Below are positions 1 through 7,914 of a stretch of DNA of 64,000 nucleotides, piece after piece. The notes under the pieces are model-generated. The model made no database searches and was not told the origin of the DNA. It saw only the letters and a list, made by a program, of their open reading frames with translations. Where the stretch lies: positions 1-64,000 of the forward strand of contig NZ_BOQP01000051.1 of the NCBI RefSeq assembly GCF_018332715.1, given 5' to 3'. Source of the DNA: Winogradskya consettensis (GTDB lineage: Bacteria > Actinomycetota > Actinomycetes > Mycobacteriales > Micromonosporaceae). Both the position numbers and the translations under genes were made by a program. How positions within the stretch are numbered: the first letter of the stretch is position 1; the number at the start of each line of letters is the position of its first letter.

Positions 1-182
1 CGGGTGGTGTGGCCGAGAGCTTTCCCGAAAGCCCGCCGAACCTTGTGCTCACGCCGGAACTCTTCGGTTGCCGCGGAGTAGTTCCGGCGCCGTGTCGGGT
101 CACGCATCCACGCCAGTTCAACGGTCGTAAAGATCTCCAGCTGAGCGTATTTCATTCCTTTATCATTCTCAGGGTGTTTCAT
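1..182 (-). CDS. Hypothetical protein, partial (3' end outside window)
   Basis: A minus-strand reading frame starts at ATG 182 (an in-frame ATG also lies at 155) and runs without a stop to the left edge, giving at least 60 residues. The protein begins MKHPENDKGMKYAQLEIF and continues with a charged, probably helical stretch containing several WMRDP- and RRR-type basic residues. I do not recognise the family. The frame has the third-position GC bias of coding DNA from about position 150 leftward, which is why I prefer it to the overlapping plus-strand frame. No strong Shine-Dalgarno is visible before either ATG, so the start is uncertain. Confidence 0.5.
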   Translation of the reverse strand, partial: MKHPENDKGMKYAQLEIFTTVELAWMRDPTRRRNYSAATEEFRREHKVRRAFGKALGHTT

Positions 183-502
183 GATCGGAAGTACGGGTGT
201 GCCATTGTCGGGTTGAGGGGGATCACACAAATTTGAATGGCAGATAGCGAGTATTCGGATAGCCGTAGAGTGGTGGCGGATGGATCCCGGGAGGCGATCC
301 TCGTGCTCATCGCGCCACGAGTTCGTTGGCTGTCTTGTTGTCGTCGGCGGATCAGTGAATACGATCATGATGCGCCGGAGAGTAGTCGGGTGAAACGCTG
401 GGCGGGGGTTGGAGCCGCGTTGCCACGGGCCGGCCGGGTCGCAGAAATAGATCCACGGCAATGGTGAGCGTGTGTGCGTGAGGCGAGCCTTTTGGGGTGG
501 GG
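183..502. other. Intergenic stretch with no convincing gene
   Basis: About 320 bases separate the leftmost hypothetical gene from the stop codon of the reductase gene. Base composition is lower in GC around 190-260 than in the flanking genes, as expected for a promoter of the leftward gene at 182. A plus-strand frame at 237-467 has no ribosome site, no coding codon bias and no recognisable product, so I leave it out. I see no strong hairpin or RNA gene here. Confidence 0.5.
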
Positions 503-1645
503 TTATGGGAGGGCTTTGAGGAGGGCTTCGTCGTGGGTGAGGTCGGGGGCCAGGAGGGTGAGGATGTCTCGGGAGGAGGCTGCTCGCTGGAGATAGGGGG
601 CGGCGGCTGGGTCGTTGAGGGGGGCGCCTGCGCCGCGGAGGTGGTTGATCCAGGCCGAGACGATTCGGAGGGCGGCGGTGGGCATGCGGCCGGCGGAGCG
701 TTCGGCGCGGAGGACGGGGAGGACTCGGATGGGGAGTTTTTGGGAGCCGTCGGTGGCTATCTGGGCGAGGGTGTGGTGGATTCGGGGGTTGGCGAAGCGG
801 GTGAGCAGGGCGGCGCGGTAGGTCAGGAGTTCGGGGGCGGGGAGGGGGACGTGGCGGGAGGCTTCGTCCCACCATTCGTTGAGCCAGGTTCGGCAGGTGG
901 GGTCGGCGACCGCTGATGCCACTGTGGTGTGGCCGAGGGCGCTGCCGGCGTACGCCAAGAGGGTGTGGGCGCCGTTGAGGAGGAAGAGTTTGCGGGTTTC
1001 GTGCGGGCGCACGTCCGTCACGAAGCGGGCGCCGGCGGCTTCCCAGGTGGGGCGGCCCGCGGGGAAGGTGCCGCTGAGGATCCACTCGGTGAAGGGTTCG
1101 GTGATCACGTCTACGCCGGGGGTGGGGTTGCGAGGGGTTATGCGGTCGACCATCGTGGATACGAAGCTGACGTTGTCGGTGATCCAGGTGGCCAGGGCGG
1201 GGTCCGCGAGGGCTGCCACTGCCTGCGCGGTGGTGGAGCCGTTGGCGGGGATGTTGTCGCAGGGGATGATGGCGATCGAGCCTGCTCCGGCTGCGCGGCG
1301 GGCGGCGAGGCCGGCTACCAGGCGGGCGGGGACGAAGTCGGCGTAGGCCGCTTCGGTGACCGTCAGGGTGAGGACGGCGACCGAGGGGCGGGACATCCAG
1401 GAGCGCCACGCCGTGAGGTCGGTGCCGGGTAGCGCTGTGGTGATCGCGGTCTGGGGTTCGGTGCGGTCTTCGGACGGGCCTCGGACCACCAGGTTGTAAC
1501 GGCAGTCCCGGCGGGTCAGCTCGTCCGCCAGGTCGGGTGAGCGGCCGGTGAAGGCGGTGATGCTCCAGCGGGGGTCCGCGCCGGTGTACCAGGCCTGGTG
1601 GGCCCGGAAGAAGTTGCCCAGGCCGAGGTGGAGATGGTGGTTCAC
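503..1645 (-). CDS. Mannitol dehydrogenase family protein, probable fructuronate reductase
   Basis: This 380-residue protein belongs to the polyol/hexuronate dehydrogenase family that reduces D-fructuronate to D-mannonate (UxuB) or tagaturonate to altronate with NADH. The N-terminal Rossmann start reads HLGLGNFFRAHQ, and the family catalytic set is visible as Lys219, Asn224 and His227 in KLFLLNGAHTLL, with the spacing K-x4-N-x2-H. It is about 100 residues shorter than E. coli UxuB, so the exact substrate is inferred. The GTG start overlaps the uxaC stop as GTGA, showing translational coupling. Pairing with glucuronate isomerase makes fructuronate reduction the most likely role. No mannonate dehydratase (UxuA) follows it. 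Confidence 0.8.
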   Translation of the reverse strand: MNHHLHLGLGNFFRAHQAWYTGADPRWSITAFTGRSPDLADELTRRDCRYNLVVRGPSEDRTEPQTAITTALPGTDLTAWRSWMSRPSVAVLTLTVTEAAYADFVPARLVAGLAARRAAGAGSIAIIPCDNIPANGSTTAQAVAALADPALATWITDNVSFVSTMVDRITPRNPTPGVDVITEPFTEWILSGTFPAGRPTWEAAGARFVTDVRPHETRKLFLLNGAHTLLAYAGSALGHTTVASAVADPTCRTWLNEWWDEASRHVPLPAPELLTYRAALLTRFANPRIHHTLAQIATDGSQKLPIRVLPVLRAERSAGRMPTAALRIVSAWINHLRGAGAPLNDPAAAPYLQRAASSRDILTLLAPDLTHDEALLKALP

Positions 1646-3027
1646 AGTTTGAACACCTTCCGGGGCTGGTCGCGGACGAGTGCGGTGAGGGCGTCCAGGG
1701 CTTCGTCCTCGTCCAGGCGGTGCGACGTGACCAGGCCGGCGAGGAAAGCGGCGTCTAGGCGGCGGGACATGTCGTGGCGGGCGGGGATGGAGCAGAACGC
1801 GCGGGTGTCGTCGACGAAGCCGGAGAGGCGGCTGAGGCCGGCGATCTCGGTGATCGCGTGCTGGAAGTGGGCGATCGAGGCGGGGTTGTCGAGGAACCAC
1901 CAGGGGGCGCCGGCGTAGACGGACGGGTAGAAGCCAGCGAGCGGGGCGATCTCGCGGGTGTAGACGTCCGGGTCCACGGTGAACAGGACCAGGTGGAAGC
2001 CGGGGTGGGTGCCGAACTTTTCGAGCAGCGGCTGCAGGGAACGGGTGTATTCGGCGGTGACGGGGATGTCGTGGCCGGTGTCGGGGCCGAAGCGGTGCAG
2101 GGTCGGCGGGTGGTGGCCGCGGTGGACGCCCGGGTGCAGTGTCATGACCAGGCCGTCGTCGCAGGACATCCGGGCCATCTCGAAGGTCATGTGGCGGCGG
2201 AACGCGGTGGCCTCGGCGGAGGTGACGGTGCCGGCGAGCGCGGAGCGGTAGATGCGCGAGGCCTCGCCCGTGGAGAGCGGTTCGGTGCCGGCGTCGAGGT
2301 GGCCGTGGTCGGCGGAGACCGCGCCGTGGTCGGCGAAGTAGCGTCTGCGGTCCTCGAGCCACGCGATGTAACCGGCGTAGTCGCCGAACTCCTTCGCGAG
2401 CAACGGCCAGCCGGGGCGGCCGATCTCCAGGTAGCGGTCGGGGCGGAACGTCGGCGCGACCACGGTGGAGACCGCGGGGTCGGCGCGCAGGGCCCGGTGG
2501 GCGGCGAGGTCGTCGGCCGGGTCGTCGGTGGTGGCCAGGAACTCGATGGTGAAGCGCGAAAGCAGGGCCCGGGGGCGATGGGTGTCCATCGCCAGTTGTC
2601 CGGCGATCACGTCGTACAGATCATCGGCGTTGGACGCGGACGGCCGTGAGGTGATGCCGAAGATCTCCGCGAGCTCGCTGTCGAACCAGTACCTGACGGG
2701 CGTACCTCTCAGCAGGTCCCAATGTGCACAGAGCAGGCGCCACGCCTCGCGGGCCCGGGCCTCCGGCATCGGCGGCTCCCCCACCCCCAGAGCGTCCAGC
2801 GGTACGCCGCCCGCGTGCAACAACCGCGTCACGTAGTGGTCGGGCTGGATGAACAGGCTGGCCGGGTCGGCGAACGGGGTGTCGTGCAGGAGCAGGCCCG
2901 GGTCGACGTGGCCGTGCGGGCTGATGATCGGCAGATCGCGTACGCCCTGGTAGAGGCGGCGGGCGAGGGAGCGTACGCCCGGGTCGGCGGGCAGCAGCCG
3001 GTCGGGGTGCAGCGTCAGGGCAGCCAT
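1642..3027 (-). CDS. uxaC: Glucuronate isomerase
   Basis: UxaC interconverts D-glucuronate and D-fructuronate (or galacturonate and tagaturonate), the entry step of hexuronate breakdown in the cytoplasm. The 461-residue length is normal for the family (about 470). The amidohydrolase-fold metal site begins with SPHGHVDP (His38, His40), followed by the typical pattern of a pDhYv.RlL segment (QPDHYVTRLLHAGG) and an RYWF/H-rich middle. I start at ATG 3027 because the open frame upstream has no family similarity and overlaps the divergent operator region. It is first in a two-gene leftward operon with the reductase and is transcribed divergently from the transport operon, so both units probably answer to the same regulator. 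Confidence 0.92.
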   Translation of the reverse strand: MAALTLHPDRLLPADPGVRSLARRLYQGVRDLPIISPHGHVDPGLLLHDTPFADPASLFIQPDHYVTRLLHAGGVPLDALGVGEPPMPEARAREAWRLLCAHWDLLRGTPVRYWFDSELAEIFGITSRPSASNADDLYDVIAGQLAMDTHRPRALLSRFTIEFLATTDDPADDLAAHRALRADPAVSTVVAPTFRPDRYLEIGRPGWPLLAKEFGDYAGYIAWLEDRRRYFADHGAVSADHGHLDAGTEPLSTGEASRIYRSALAGTVTSAEATAFRRHMTFEMARMSCDDGLVMTLHPGVHRGHHPPTLHRFGPDTGHDIPVTAEYTRSLQPLLEKFGTHPGFHLVLFTVDPDVYTREIAPLAGFYPSVYAGAPWWFLDNPASIAHFQHAITEIAGLSRLSGFVDDTRAFCSIPARHDMSRRLDAAFLAGLVTSHRLDEDEALDALTALVRDQPRKVFKL

Positions 3028-3066
3028 CGCCCGAGCGTTCGCGGGCGCCCGGCGCGGCAGCAAGTG

Positions 3067-3129
3067 GTTGCCACCTGTTGCCGCGACGCCCCTGGCAACA
3101 AACGGCAACTCATTGTGCCGCCGGTTGCC
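3067..3129. promoter_or_regulatory. Multi-copy GTTGCC operator array between the divergent operons
   Basis: Directly visible: GTTGCC at 3067-3072 and 3077-3082, its reverse complement GGCAAC at 3094-3099 and 3104-3109, and a fifth GTTGCC at 3124-3129. The first four copies form a mirror arrangement: two direct copies 10 bp apart, an 11-bp centre, then two inverted copies 10 bp apart. The array lies in the 139-bp gap between uxaC (start 3027) and the binding-protein gene (start 3167). Such placement suggests binding sites for a dimeric regulator controlling both operons. No regulator gene lies beside it. Confidence 0.65.
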
Positions 3130-3166
3130 GCGAGGAAACCATCGCGTAACAAACGAAGGAGACCAC

Positions 3167-4486
3167 ATGCGCTCCAGAAAAACCTTGGCCTTCACGTCGA
3201 TCCTGGGCCTTACGCTCGCCATGGCGGCGTGCGGTGGCGGGGACGACAGCGGCGGCAGCAAATCGATCAACGTGCTGATAGCGGCGAACACGCAGTATCC
3301 CCAGGAGCAGCAGGCCTGGCAGAAGTCGATAGCCGAGCAGTTCAGGACGCAGACCGGCGCCGACGTGAAGTGGGAGACGTTCGCGAGCGCCAACGACGAG
3401 CTCACGAAGATCCAGACGTCGGTGGTGTCCGGCTCCGGCCCGGACGTGTACGCGGTCGGCACGACGTTCACGCCCACGGCGTACTCCACCAAGGCCTTCG
3501 TGACCCTGGGTGACGAACAGTGGAAGCAGGTCGGCGGCAAGGAGAAGTTCATCCCGTCCGCGCTGGGCATCTCGGGGCCGGACGCGCAGAACCAGATCGG
3601 CATCCCGTGGGTGGGGCGCCCGTTCGTGATGGTCTACAACACCGAGCTGCTCAAGGCGGCGGGCATCGACAAGCCCGCGACGACCTGGGACGAGCTGACC
3701 GCGCAGGCGAAGAAGCTGACCACCGGCGATCAGCACGGGCTGGCGGTGGCGTACAAGGACAACTTCGACCCGTGGAAGTTCATCTGGGGCATGTCCGCGC
3801 AGGCCGGCAACCCGATCGTGGACGGGAGGACGGCGCGCATCCAGGATCCTGCGGTACAGAAGGCGTACCAGACGTATTTCGGCTGGCTGGCCACCGACAA
3901 GGTGGTCGATCCCGCGGCGGTGGGCTGGACCAACTCGCAGGCGATCGCCGCGTTCGCGGAGGGCAAAACCGGCTACATGGCGCTCACCTCGGCGCTGGCG
4001 ACCAAGGCGCTCGACGCGGGCGCGGTCAAGGGCAAGTGGCAGTTCGCGCTGCTCCCGACCGTGCCGCCCGGCGCGACGAGCCGCCCGGCGAACGGGGTCG
4101 AGGCGGCGAGCATCCTCTCCGGCGACAATTTGCTGGTCGCGGACTACTCCAGGAACAAGGATCTCGCGTTCCAGTTCGTCAAGCTGATCACCGATGAGCC
4201 GGCCCAACTGGAGATCTACCAGCAGCTCGGCCAGCTGCCGTCGAACGCGGCGGCGGCGCAGAGCCTGCAGTCCGACCCGAAGCTCAAGGTGGTGGTCGAG
4301 GCGCAGCAGAAGTCGGTGGCGACGCCGTTCTCCGGGGCGTGGGCCGACGTGCAGCTCGCGCTGACCAACGCGGTGGTGCAGTCCATCCCGGACCTGTCGA
4401 AGGGCTCGATCAGCACCGCCACGATCGACGGCCGGCTCGCCGACGCGCAGAAGAAGGCGCAATCGGCACTCGACCGGGCCAAGTAG
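3167..4486 (+). CDS. ABC transporter sugar-binding lipoprotein (CUT1 type)
   Basis: This 439-residue extracytoplasmic solute-binding protein should capture a carbohydrate or uronide for the two downstream permeases. Residues 1-22 form a lipoprotein signal: basic start, hydrophobic core, then MAAC with the lipidated Cys22, followed by a Gly/Asp/Ser-rich linker. The mature part shows the family 1 binding-protein pattern, including GSGPDVYAVG near residue 90 and a Gly-Ile-Pro-Trp stretch. ATG 3167 is preceded by a good GAAGGAGA site. It is the first gene of a tightly packed plus-strand operon. The transporter has no ATPase gene in the window, so it probably uses a shared MsmK/UgpC-like ATPase. 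The ligand is inferred from the uronate enzymes nearby. Confidence 0.9.
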   Translation: MRSRKTLAFTSILGLTLAMAACGGGDDSGGSKSINVLIAANTQYPQEQQAWQKSIAEQFRTQTGADVKWETFASANDELTKIQTSVVSGSGPDVYAVGTTFTPTAYSTKAFVTLGDEQWKQVGGKEKFIPSALGISGPDAQNQIGIPWVGRPFVMVYNTELLKAAGIDKPATTWDELTAQAKKLTTGDQHGLAVAYKDNFDPWKFIWGMSAQAGNPIVDGRTARIQDPAVQKAYQTYFGWLATDKVVDPAAVGWTNSQAIAAFAEGKTGYMALTSALATKALDAGAVKGKWQFALLPTVPPGATSRPANGVEAASILSGDNLLVADYSRNKDLAFQFVKLITDEPAQLEIYQQLGQLPSNAAAAQSLQSDPKLKVVVEAQQKSVATPFSGAWADVQLALTNAVVQSIPDLSKGSISTATIDGRLADAQKKAQSALDRAK

Positions 4487-5352
4487 TGCGCCAGCGGCCG
4501 CTGTGGCTCCTCGCGCCGGGCGGGGCGCTGATGATCCTGGTCATCCTGCTCCCGCTCGGCCTGGCGGGGTGGATCTCGACGATCGACCTGGACCAGTACA
4601 CGCTGCGCCGGTGGGTGCAGGCGCCGTTCATCGGGCTCGGCAACTACACGGAGTCGCTCGGGTCGGGGCTGCTGCACTCCATCTGGATCAGCGTGTCGTT
4701 CGCGGTGCTGTCCACGCTCGCCACGATCCCGATCGGCATAGCGGCCGCCCTGGTCACCCAGAACGCGTACCGAGGCCGCGCTCTGGTCCGTGCGGTCTTC
4801 CTGATCCCGTACGTCCTGCCGTCGTTCGTGGTCGCCACCGTCTGGCGGACCATGCTGCAGCCCGACGGGGTGGTGAACAACTGGCTCGGCGCGGACGGTT
4901 CGCTGTGGCTGAGCGGGCCCCGGTCGTACTGGGCGCTGATCCTGGTGGAGATCTGGGCGGCGTGGCCGTTCATCTATCTGATGGCGCTCGCCGCGCTGCA
5001 GTCGGTCGACCACGAGGTGCACGAGGCGTCGGCGGTCGACGGCGCGACGTGGTGGCCGAAGCTGACCCGGGTGGTGCTGCCGTATCTGCGCGGCCCGGTG
5101 CTGCTGGCCTGCCTGCTCGCCACGCTCAACCACATCAACAATTTCACGCTGCCGTTCGTGCTGTTCGGGGCGCCCGCACCGGACGACGTCAACGTGATGC
5201 CGATGCTCGTCTACGTCACCAGTTTCCAGAGTCTGCGGTTCGGGCTGAGCGCGGCGATGGCCGTCGTGTCGCTGATCATCATCGCGATCCCGCTCTTCGC
5301 CTATCTGCGCGCCGTACGCCTGGACGTCCACGAGGAAGGAGGCCGCCGATGA
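4486..5352 (+). CDS. ABC sugar transporter permease (MalF type)
   Basis: This 288-residue membrane protein has six predicted hydrophobic helices and the permease EAA loop around EASAVDGATWWPKLTRVVLP, which contacts the ATPase. The start is assigned to GTG 4486, which shares one base with the stop of the binding-protein gene (TAGTG), so translation is coupled; no separate Shine-Dalgarno is evident. A longer in-frame extension upstream would lie entirely within the preceding gene and lacks family similarity. It ends with an ATGA overlap on the second permease. Together the two permeases form the membrane channel of the CUT1 importer. Confidence 0.88.
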   Translation: MRQRPLWLLAPGGALMILVILLPLGLAGWISTIDLDQYTLRRWVQAPFIGLGNYTESLGSGLLHSIWISVSFAVLSTLATIPIGIAAALVTQNAYRGRALVRAVFLIPYVLPSFVVATVWRTMLQPDGVVNNWLGADGSLWLSGPRSYWALILVEIWAAWPFIYLMALAALQSVDHEVHEASAVDGATWWPKLTRVVLPYLRGPVLLACLLATLNHINNFTLPFVLFGAPAPDDVNVMPMLVYVTSFQSLRFGLSAAMAVVSLIIIAIPLFAYLRAVRLDVHEEGGRR

Positions 5353-6212
5353 GCGCGTCGACGGAGGCCACCCGGCTGCTCCCCCGGCCGTTGATCGTGA
5401 CGCTGACCGCGGTGCTGTGCGCGATCGTGCTGGCGCCGATCCTCTACATCGTGCTGGCCTCGCTGAACAGCGACGTGGGCGTGGCGTCCGGGGAGTTCTG
5501 GCCGAGCTCGTTCAGCCTGGACAGCTACTCCCGGGTGTGGACGACCGCCGACCTGGCCACCGGGATCGTCAACAGCCTGCTCGTGTGCGCGCTGACCGCG
5601 GTCGCGTCGGCGCTGCTCGGGACGACGACGGCGTACGTCCTGGTCCGCTACACGTTCACGGGCCGGCTGACGATCCTGCGGGGCCTGGTCGGGTTGCAGA
5701 GCATCCCGGGCACGCTGATGCTGCTGCCGGTGTTCGTGCTGTTCTCGTCGGCCGGCAACTATCTGGGGCTGACCGTGATCGGCACCCGGTGGGGGCTGTT
5801 CGTGGCGTACCTGACGTTCGCGTTGCCGTTCTCCACCTGGGTGATGGTGACCTATCTGCGCGGGCTGCCCCGCGAGCTGGAGGAGGCGGCCCGCACCGAG
5901 GGCGCGTCCACGCTGGTCATCCTGCGCCGCATCATCATCCCGCTGAGTCTGCCGGCGATCGTGGTCGCCGGGATCTTCGCGTTCCTGCTCGGCTGGAACG
6001 ACGTCCTGTTCGCCTCGGTGCTGACCCGGCCCGACACGCACACCGCCGCCGTGGCGCTGCAGGTCTTCGGCTCGTCGCAGGAGGGCGGCGCGGTGCCGGT
6101 GTACTCGCAGATGATGGCCGCCGCGCTGATCTGCGCCGTCCCGGTGGTCGTGCTCTACCTGGTCTTCCAGCGCTACCTGGTGGGCGGGCTGACCACGGGC
6201 GGCGTGAAGTGA
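5349..6212 (+). CDS. ABC sugar transporter permease (MalG type)
   Basis: A 287-residue inner-membrane permease that pairs with the preceding MalF-type subunit. It has an N-terminal transmembrane segment, a periplasmic stretch with LASLNSD typical of MalG-type subunits, and a conserved EAA loop EEAARTEGASTLVILRRIII near residues 180-200. ATG 5349 overlaps the previous stop (ATGA) and is preceded by a strong GGAAGGAGG site at 5334-5342. The last bases overlap the next gene as GTGA. Confidence 0.9.
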   Translation: MSASTEATRLLPRPLIVTLTAVLCAIVLAPILYIVLASLNSDVGVASGEFWPSSFSLDSYSRVWTTADLATGIVNSLLVCALTAVASALLGTTTAYVLVRYTFTGRLTILRGLVGLQSIPGTLMLLPVFVLFSSAGNYLGLTVIGTRWGLFVAYLTFALPFSTWVMVTYLRGLPRELEEAARTEGASTLVILRRIIIPLSLPAIVVAGIFAFLLGWNDVLFASVLTRPDTHTAAVALQVFGSSQEGGAVPVYSQMMAAALICAVPVVVLYLVFQRYLVGGLTTGGVK

Positions 6213-7087
6213 CCCGGGTGGCGGTGATCGGGCGCGGTGACGTGTCGGTGGTGCATCTCGCGGCGATCTCCCAGTTGGGCGTCGAGCTGGTCGACGCCGG
6301 CGACCAACCGGACGTGGTGCATGTGTGCACGCCGCACGACCAGCACGTACCCGTCGCCCTCGAAGCACTTCGCAACGGCGCGCACGTGCTGCTGGAGAAG
6401 CCGGTGGCGAACACGGTCGCGGAGGCGGAGAAGCTCGTCGGCGCCTACCCCGGCAGGAAGATCGGGGTGTGCCTGCAGAACCGCTACAACCCCACCTCGA
6501 TGGCGGCTCATGACCTGATCGCCTCGGGGAAGGTCGGCGCGGTCCGGGGTGCTTCGGCGTCGGTGTTGTGGCACCGCGACGAGGCGTACTACCGGGCCCG
6601 GCCGTGGCGCGGGCAGCGCAGACGCAGCGGCGGCGGGGTGCTGATCAACCAGGCGATCCACACCCTGGACCTTCTGCTGTGGCTGGTCGGGGGTGTTACC
6701 CGGGTACGCGGTGACCTCGGCGGCTATCTCGACATCCCCGGCGTCGACGTGGAGGACACCGCGCACCTGATCCTCGACCACGCCGGCGGGGCACGCAGCA
6801 CGTTCTTCGCCACGCTCGCCAATGCCACCGATGCCCCGGTCACCATCGAGATCGTCGCCGAGCAGGCCACCCTGCTGATCCGCGGCGACCTGACCGTCAC
6901 GTGGTCCGACGGGCGCACCGAGGTCATCGCCGAGCAGGCGGCGAGCGGCGGTGGGCGTACCTATTGGGGCGCCTCCCACCAGCTGCTCATCGCCGATTTC
7001 TACCGCCGCCTGCACGATCCGGAGCCGTTCTGGATCGGCCCGCAGGAGGCGTTGAAAGCACAACGGCTCATCGAAGGGCTCTACTGA
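6209..7087 (+). CDS. Gfo/Idh/MocA family oxidoreductase, shortened Rossmann domain
   Basis: This 292-residue NAD(P)-dependent oxidoreductase would oxidise or reduce a hydroxyl of a sugar or cyclitol. The nucleotide loop reads VAVIGRGDVSVVH, and the family signature EKP appears in HVLLEKPVANT at about residues 61-71; a C-terminal alpha/beta substrate domain follows, with GGGVLINQAIHTLDL. Compared with the paralogue at 7911-8951, roughly 25-30 residues are missing between the second strand (VELVDAGD) and DVVHVCTPHD, where the adenine-ribose-binding acidic strand normally lies. The gap is in frame and the rest is well conserved, so it may be a genuine variant. The GTG start overlaps the previous stop (GTGA). 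Confidence 0.85.
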   Translation: MTRVAVIGRGDVSVVHLAAISQLGVELVDAGDQPDVVHVCTPHDQHVPVALEALRNGAHVLLEKPVANTVAEAEKLVGAYPGRKIGVCLQNRYNPTSMAAHDLIASGKVGAVRGASASVLWHRDEAYYRARPWRGQRRRSGGGVLINQAIHTLDLLLWLVGGVTRVRGDLGGYLDIPGVDVEDTAHLILDHAGGARSTFFATLANATDAPVTIEIVAEQATLLIRGDLTVTWSDGRTEVIAEQAASGGGRTYWGASHQLLIADFYRRLHDPEPFWIGPQEALKAQRLIEGLY

Positions 7088-7914
7088 TGTGGACGCTGTC
7101 CGGTTTCATCGACGAGATCTCCCCCGACTTCACCGAGCAGTGCGAGGTCGCCGCGGGGCTCGGCCTCACGTTCGCCGAGGTGCGCAGCGCCTGGGACATC
7201 AACATCCTCGACCTCTCCGCCGAGCAACTCGACACGGTCAAGAAAACCCTCGCACGGTACGGGCTCCAGGTGTCCAGCATCGGCTCGCCGATCGGGAAGA
7301 TAGGCGTACGTAAGGACTTCGCGCCGCACCTCGACCGCATGCGCCACGCCGCGGAGGTGGCCCACCTGCTCGGCGCGCCGTACATCCGGATCTTCTCGTT
7401 CTTCCTGCCGCCCGGCGCCGACCCCGCCGAGCACCGCGGTGAGGTGATCGACCGGATGCGCGCCCTGACCCGCGTCGCCGAGGAGAACGACCTGGTCCTG
7501 CTGCACGAGAACGAGAAGGAGATCTACGGCGACGTGCCGGAACGCTGCCTCGACCTGGTCCGCTCGGTGGACTCGCCGTACCTGCGGCTGGCCTGGGACC
7601 CGGCGAACTTCGTCCAGGTCGGGGTCCGGCCCTACACCGACGGGTACGCGATGCTGCGGCCGCACGTGGAATACGTACAGATCAAGGATGCCTTCGCCGT
7701 CGACGGCACGGTGGTGCCGGCCGGGCAGGGCGACGGTGAGGTCGCCGCGACGATGCGGGCGCTGCACCACGACGGGTTCGACGGCTTCTTCTCCCTCGAA
7801 CCGCACCTCGCCGCCGGCCACACCACCGGCGGTTTCTCCGGACCGGACCTGTTCCGCACCGCCTGGCAGTCGTTCACCGACCTGCTGACAGCCGAGGAGA
7901 TCGAGTTCCAGTGA
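7087..7914 (+). CDS. Sugar phosphate isomerase/epimerase family TIM-barrel protein
   Basis: A 275-residue AP-endonuclease-2/xylose-isomerase-like TIM barrel. Probable divalent-metal ligands are seen in LLHENEKEIYGD, the Asp of LAWDPANF, the Asp of VQIKDA and the Glu of FSLEPHL. Family members include isomerases, IolE-type dehydratases and lyases acting on 3-keto sugars. It starts at ATG 7087, sharing one base with the previous stop (TGATG), and overlaps the next gene by GTGA. The immediate pairing with a Gfo/Idh oxidoreductase on both sides suggests that the two enzyme types act in sequence on one ligand. The exact reaction cannot be read from sequence. Confidence 0.85.
   Translation: MWTLSGFIDEISPDFTEQCEVAAGLGLTFAEVRSAWDINILDLSAEQLDTVKKTLARYGLQVSSIGSPIGKIGVRKDFAPHLDRMRHAAEVAHLLGAPYIRIFSFFLPPGADPAEHRGEVIDRMRALTRVAEENDLVLLHENEKEIYGDVPERCLDLVRSVDSPYLRLAWDPANFVQVGVRPYTDGYAMLRPHVEYVQIKDAFAVDGTVVPAGQGDGEVAATMRALHHDGFDGFFSLEPHLAAGHTTGGFSGPDLFRTAWQSFTDLLTAEEIEFQ

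Noticed and set aside
237-467. Possible small plus-strand gene in the first intergenic region
   Set aside because: No ribosome site, no coding codon bias and no recognisable product.
3028-3603. N-terminal extension of glucuronate isomerase
   Set aside because: The open frame continues upstream but overlaps the operator array and the divergent binding-protein gene; UxaC similarity begins only at residue 1 of the ATG 3027 start.
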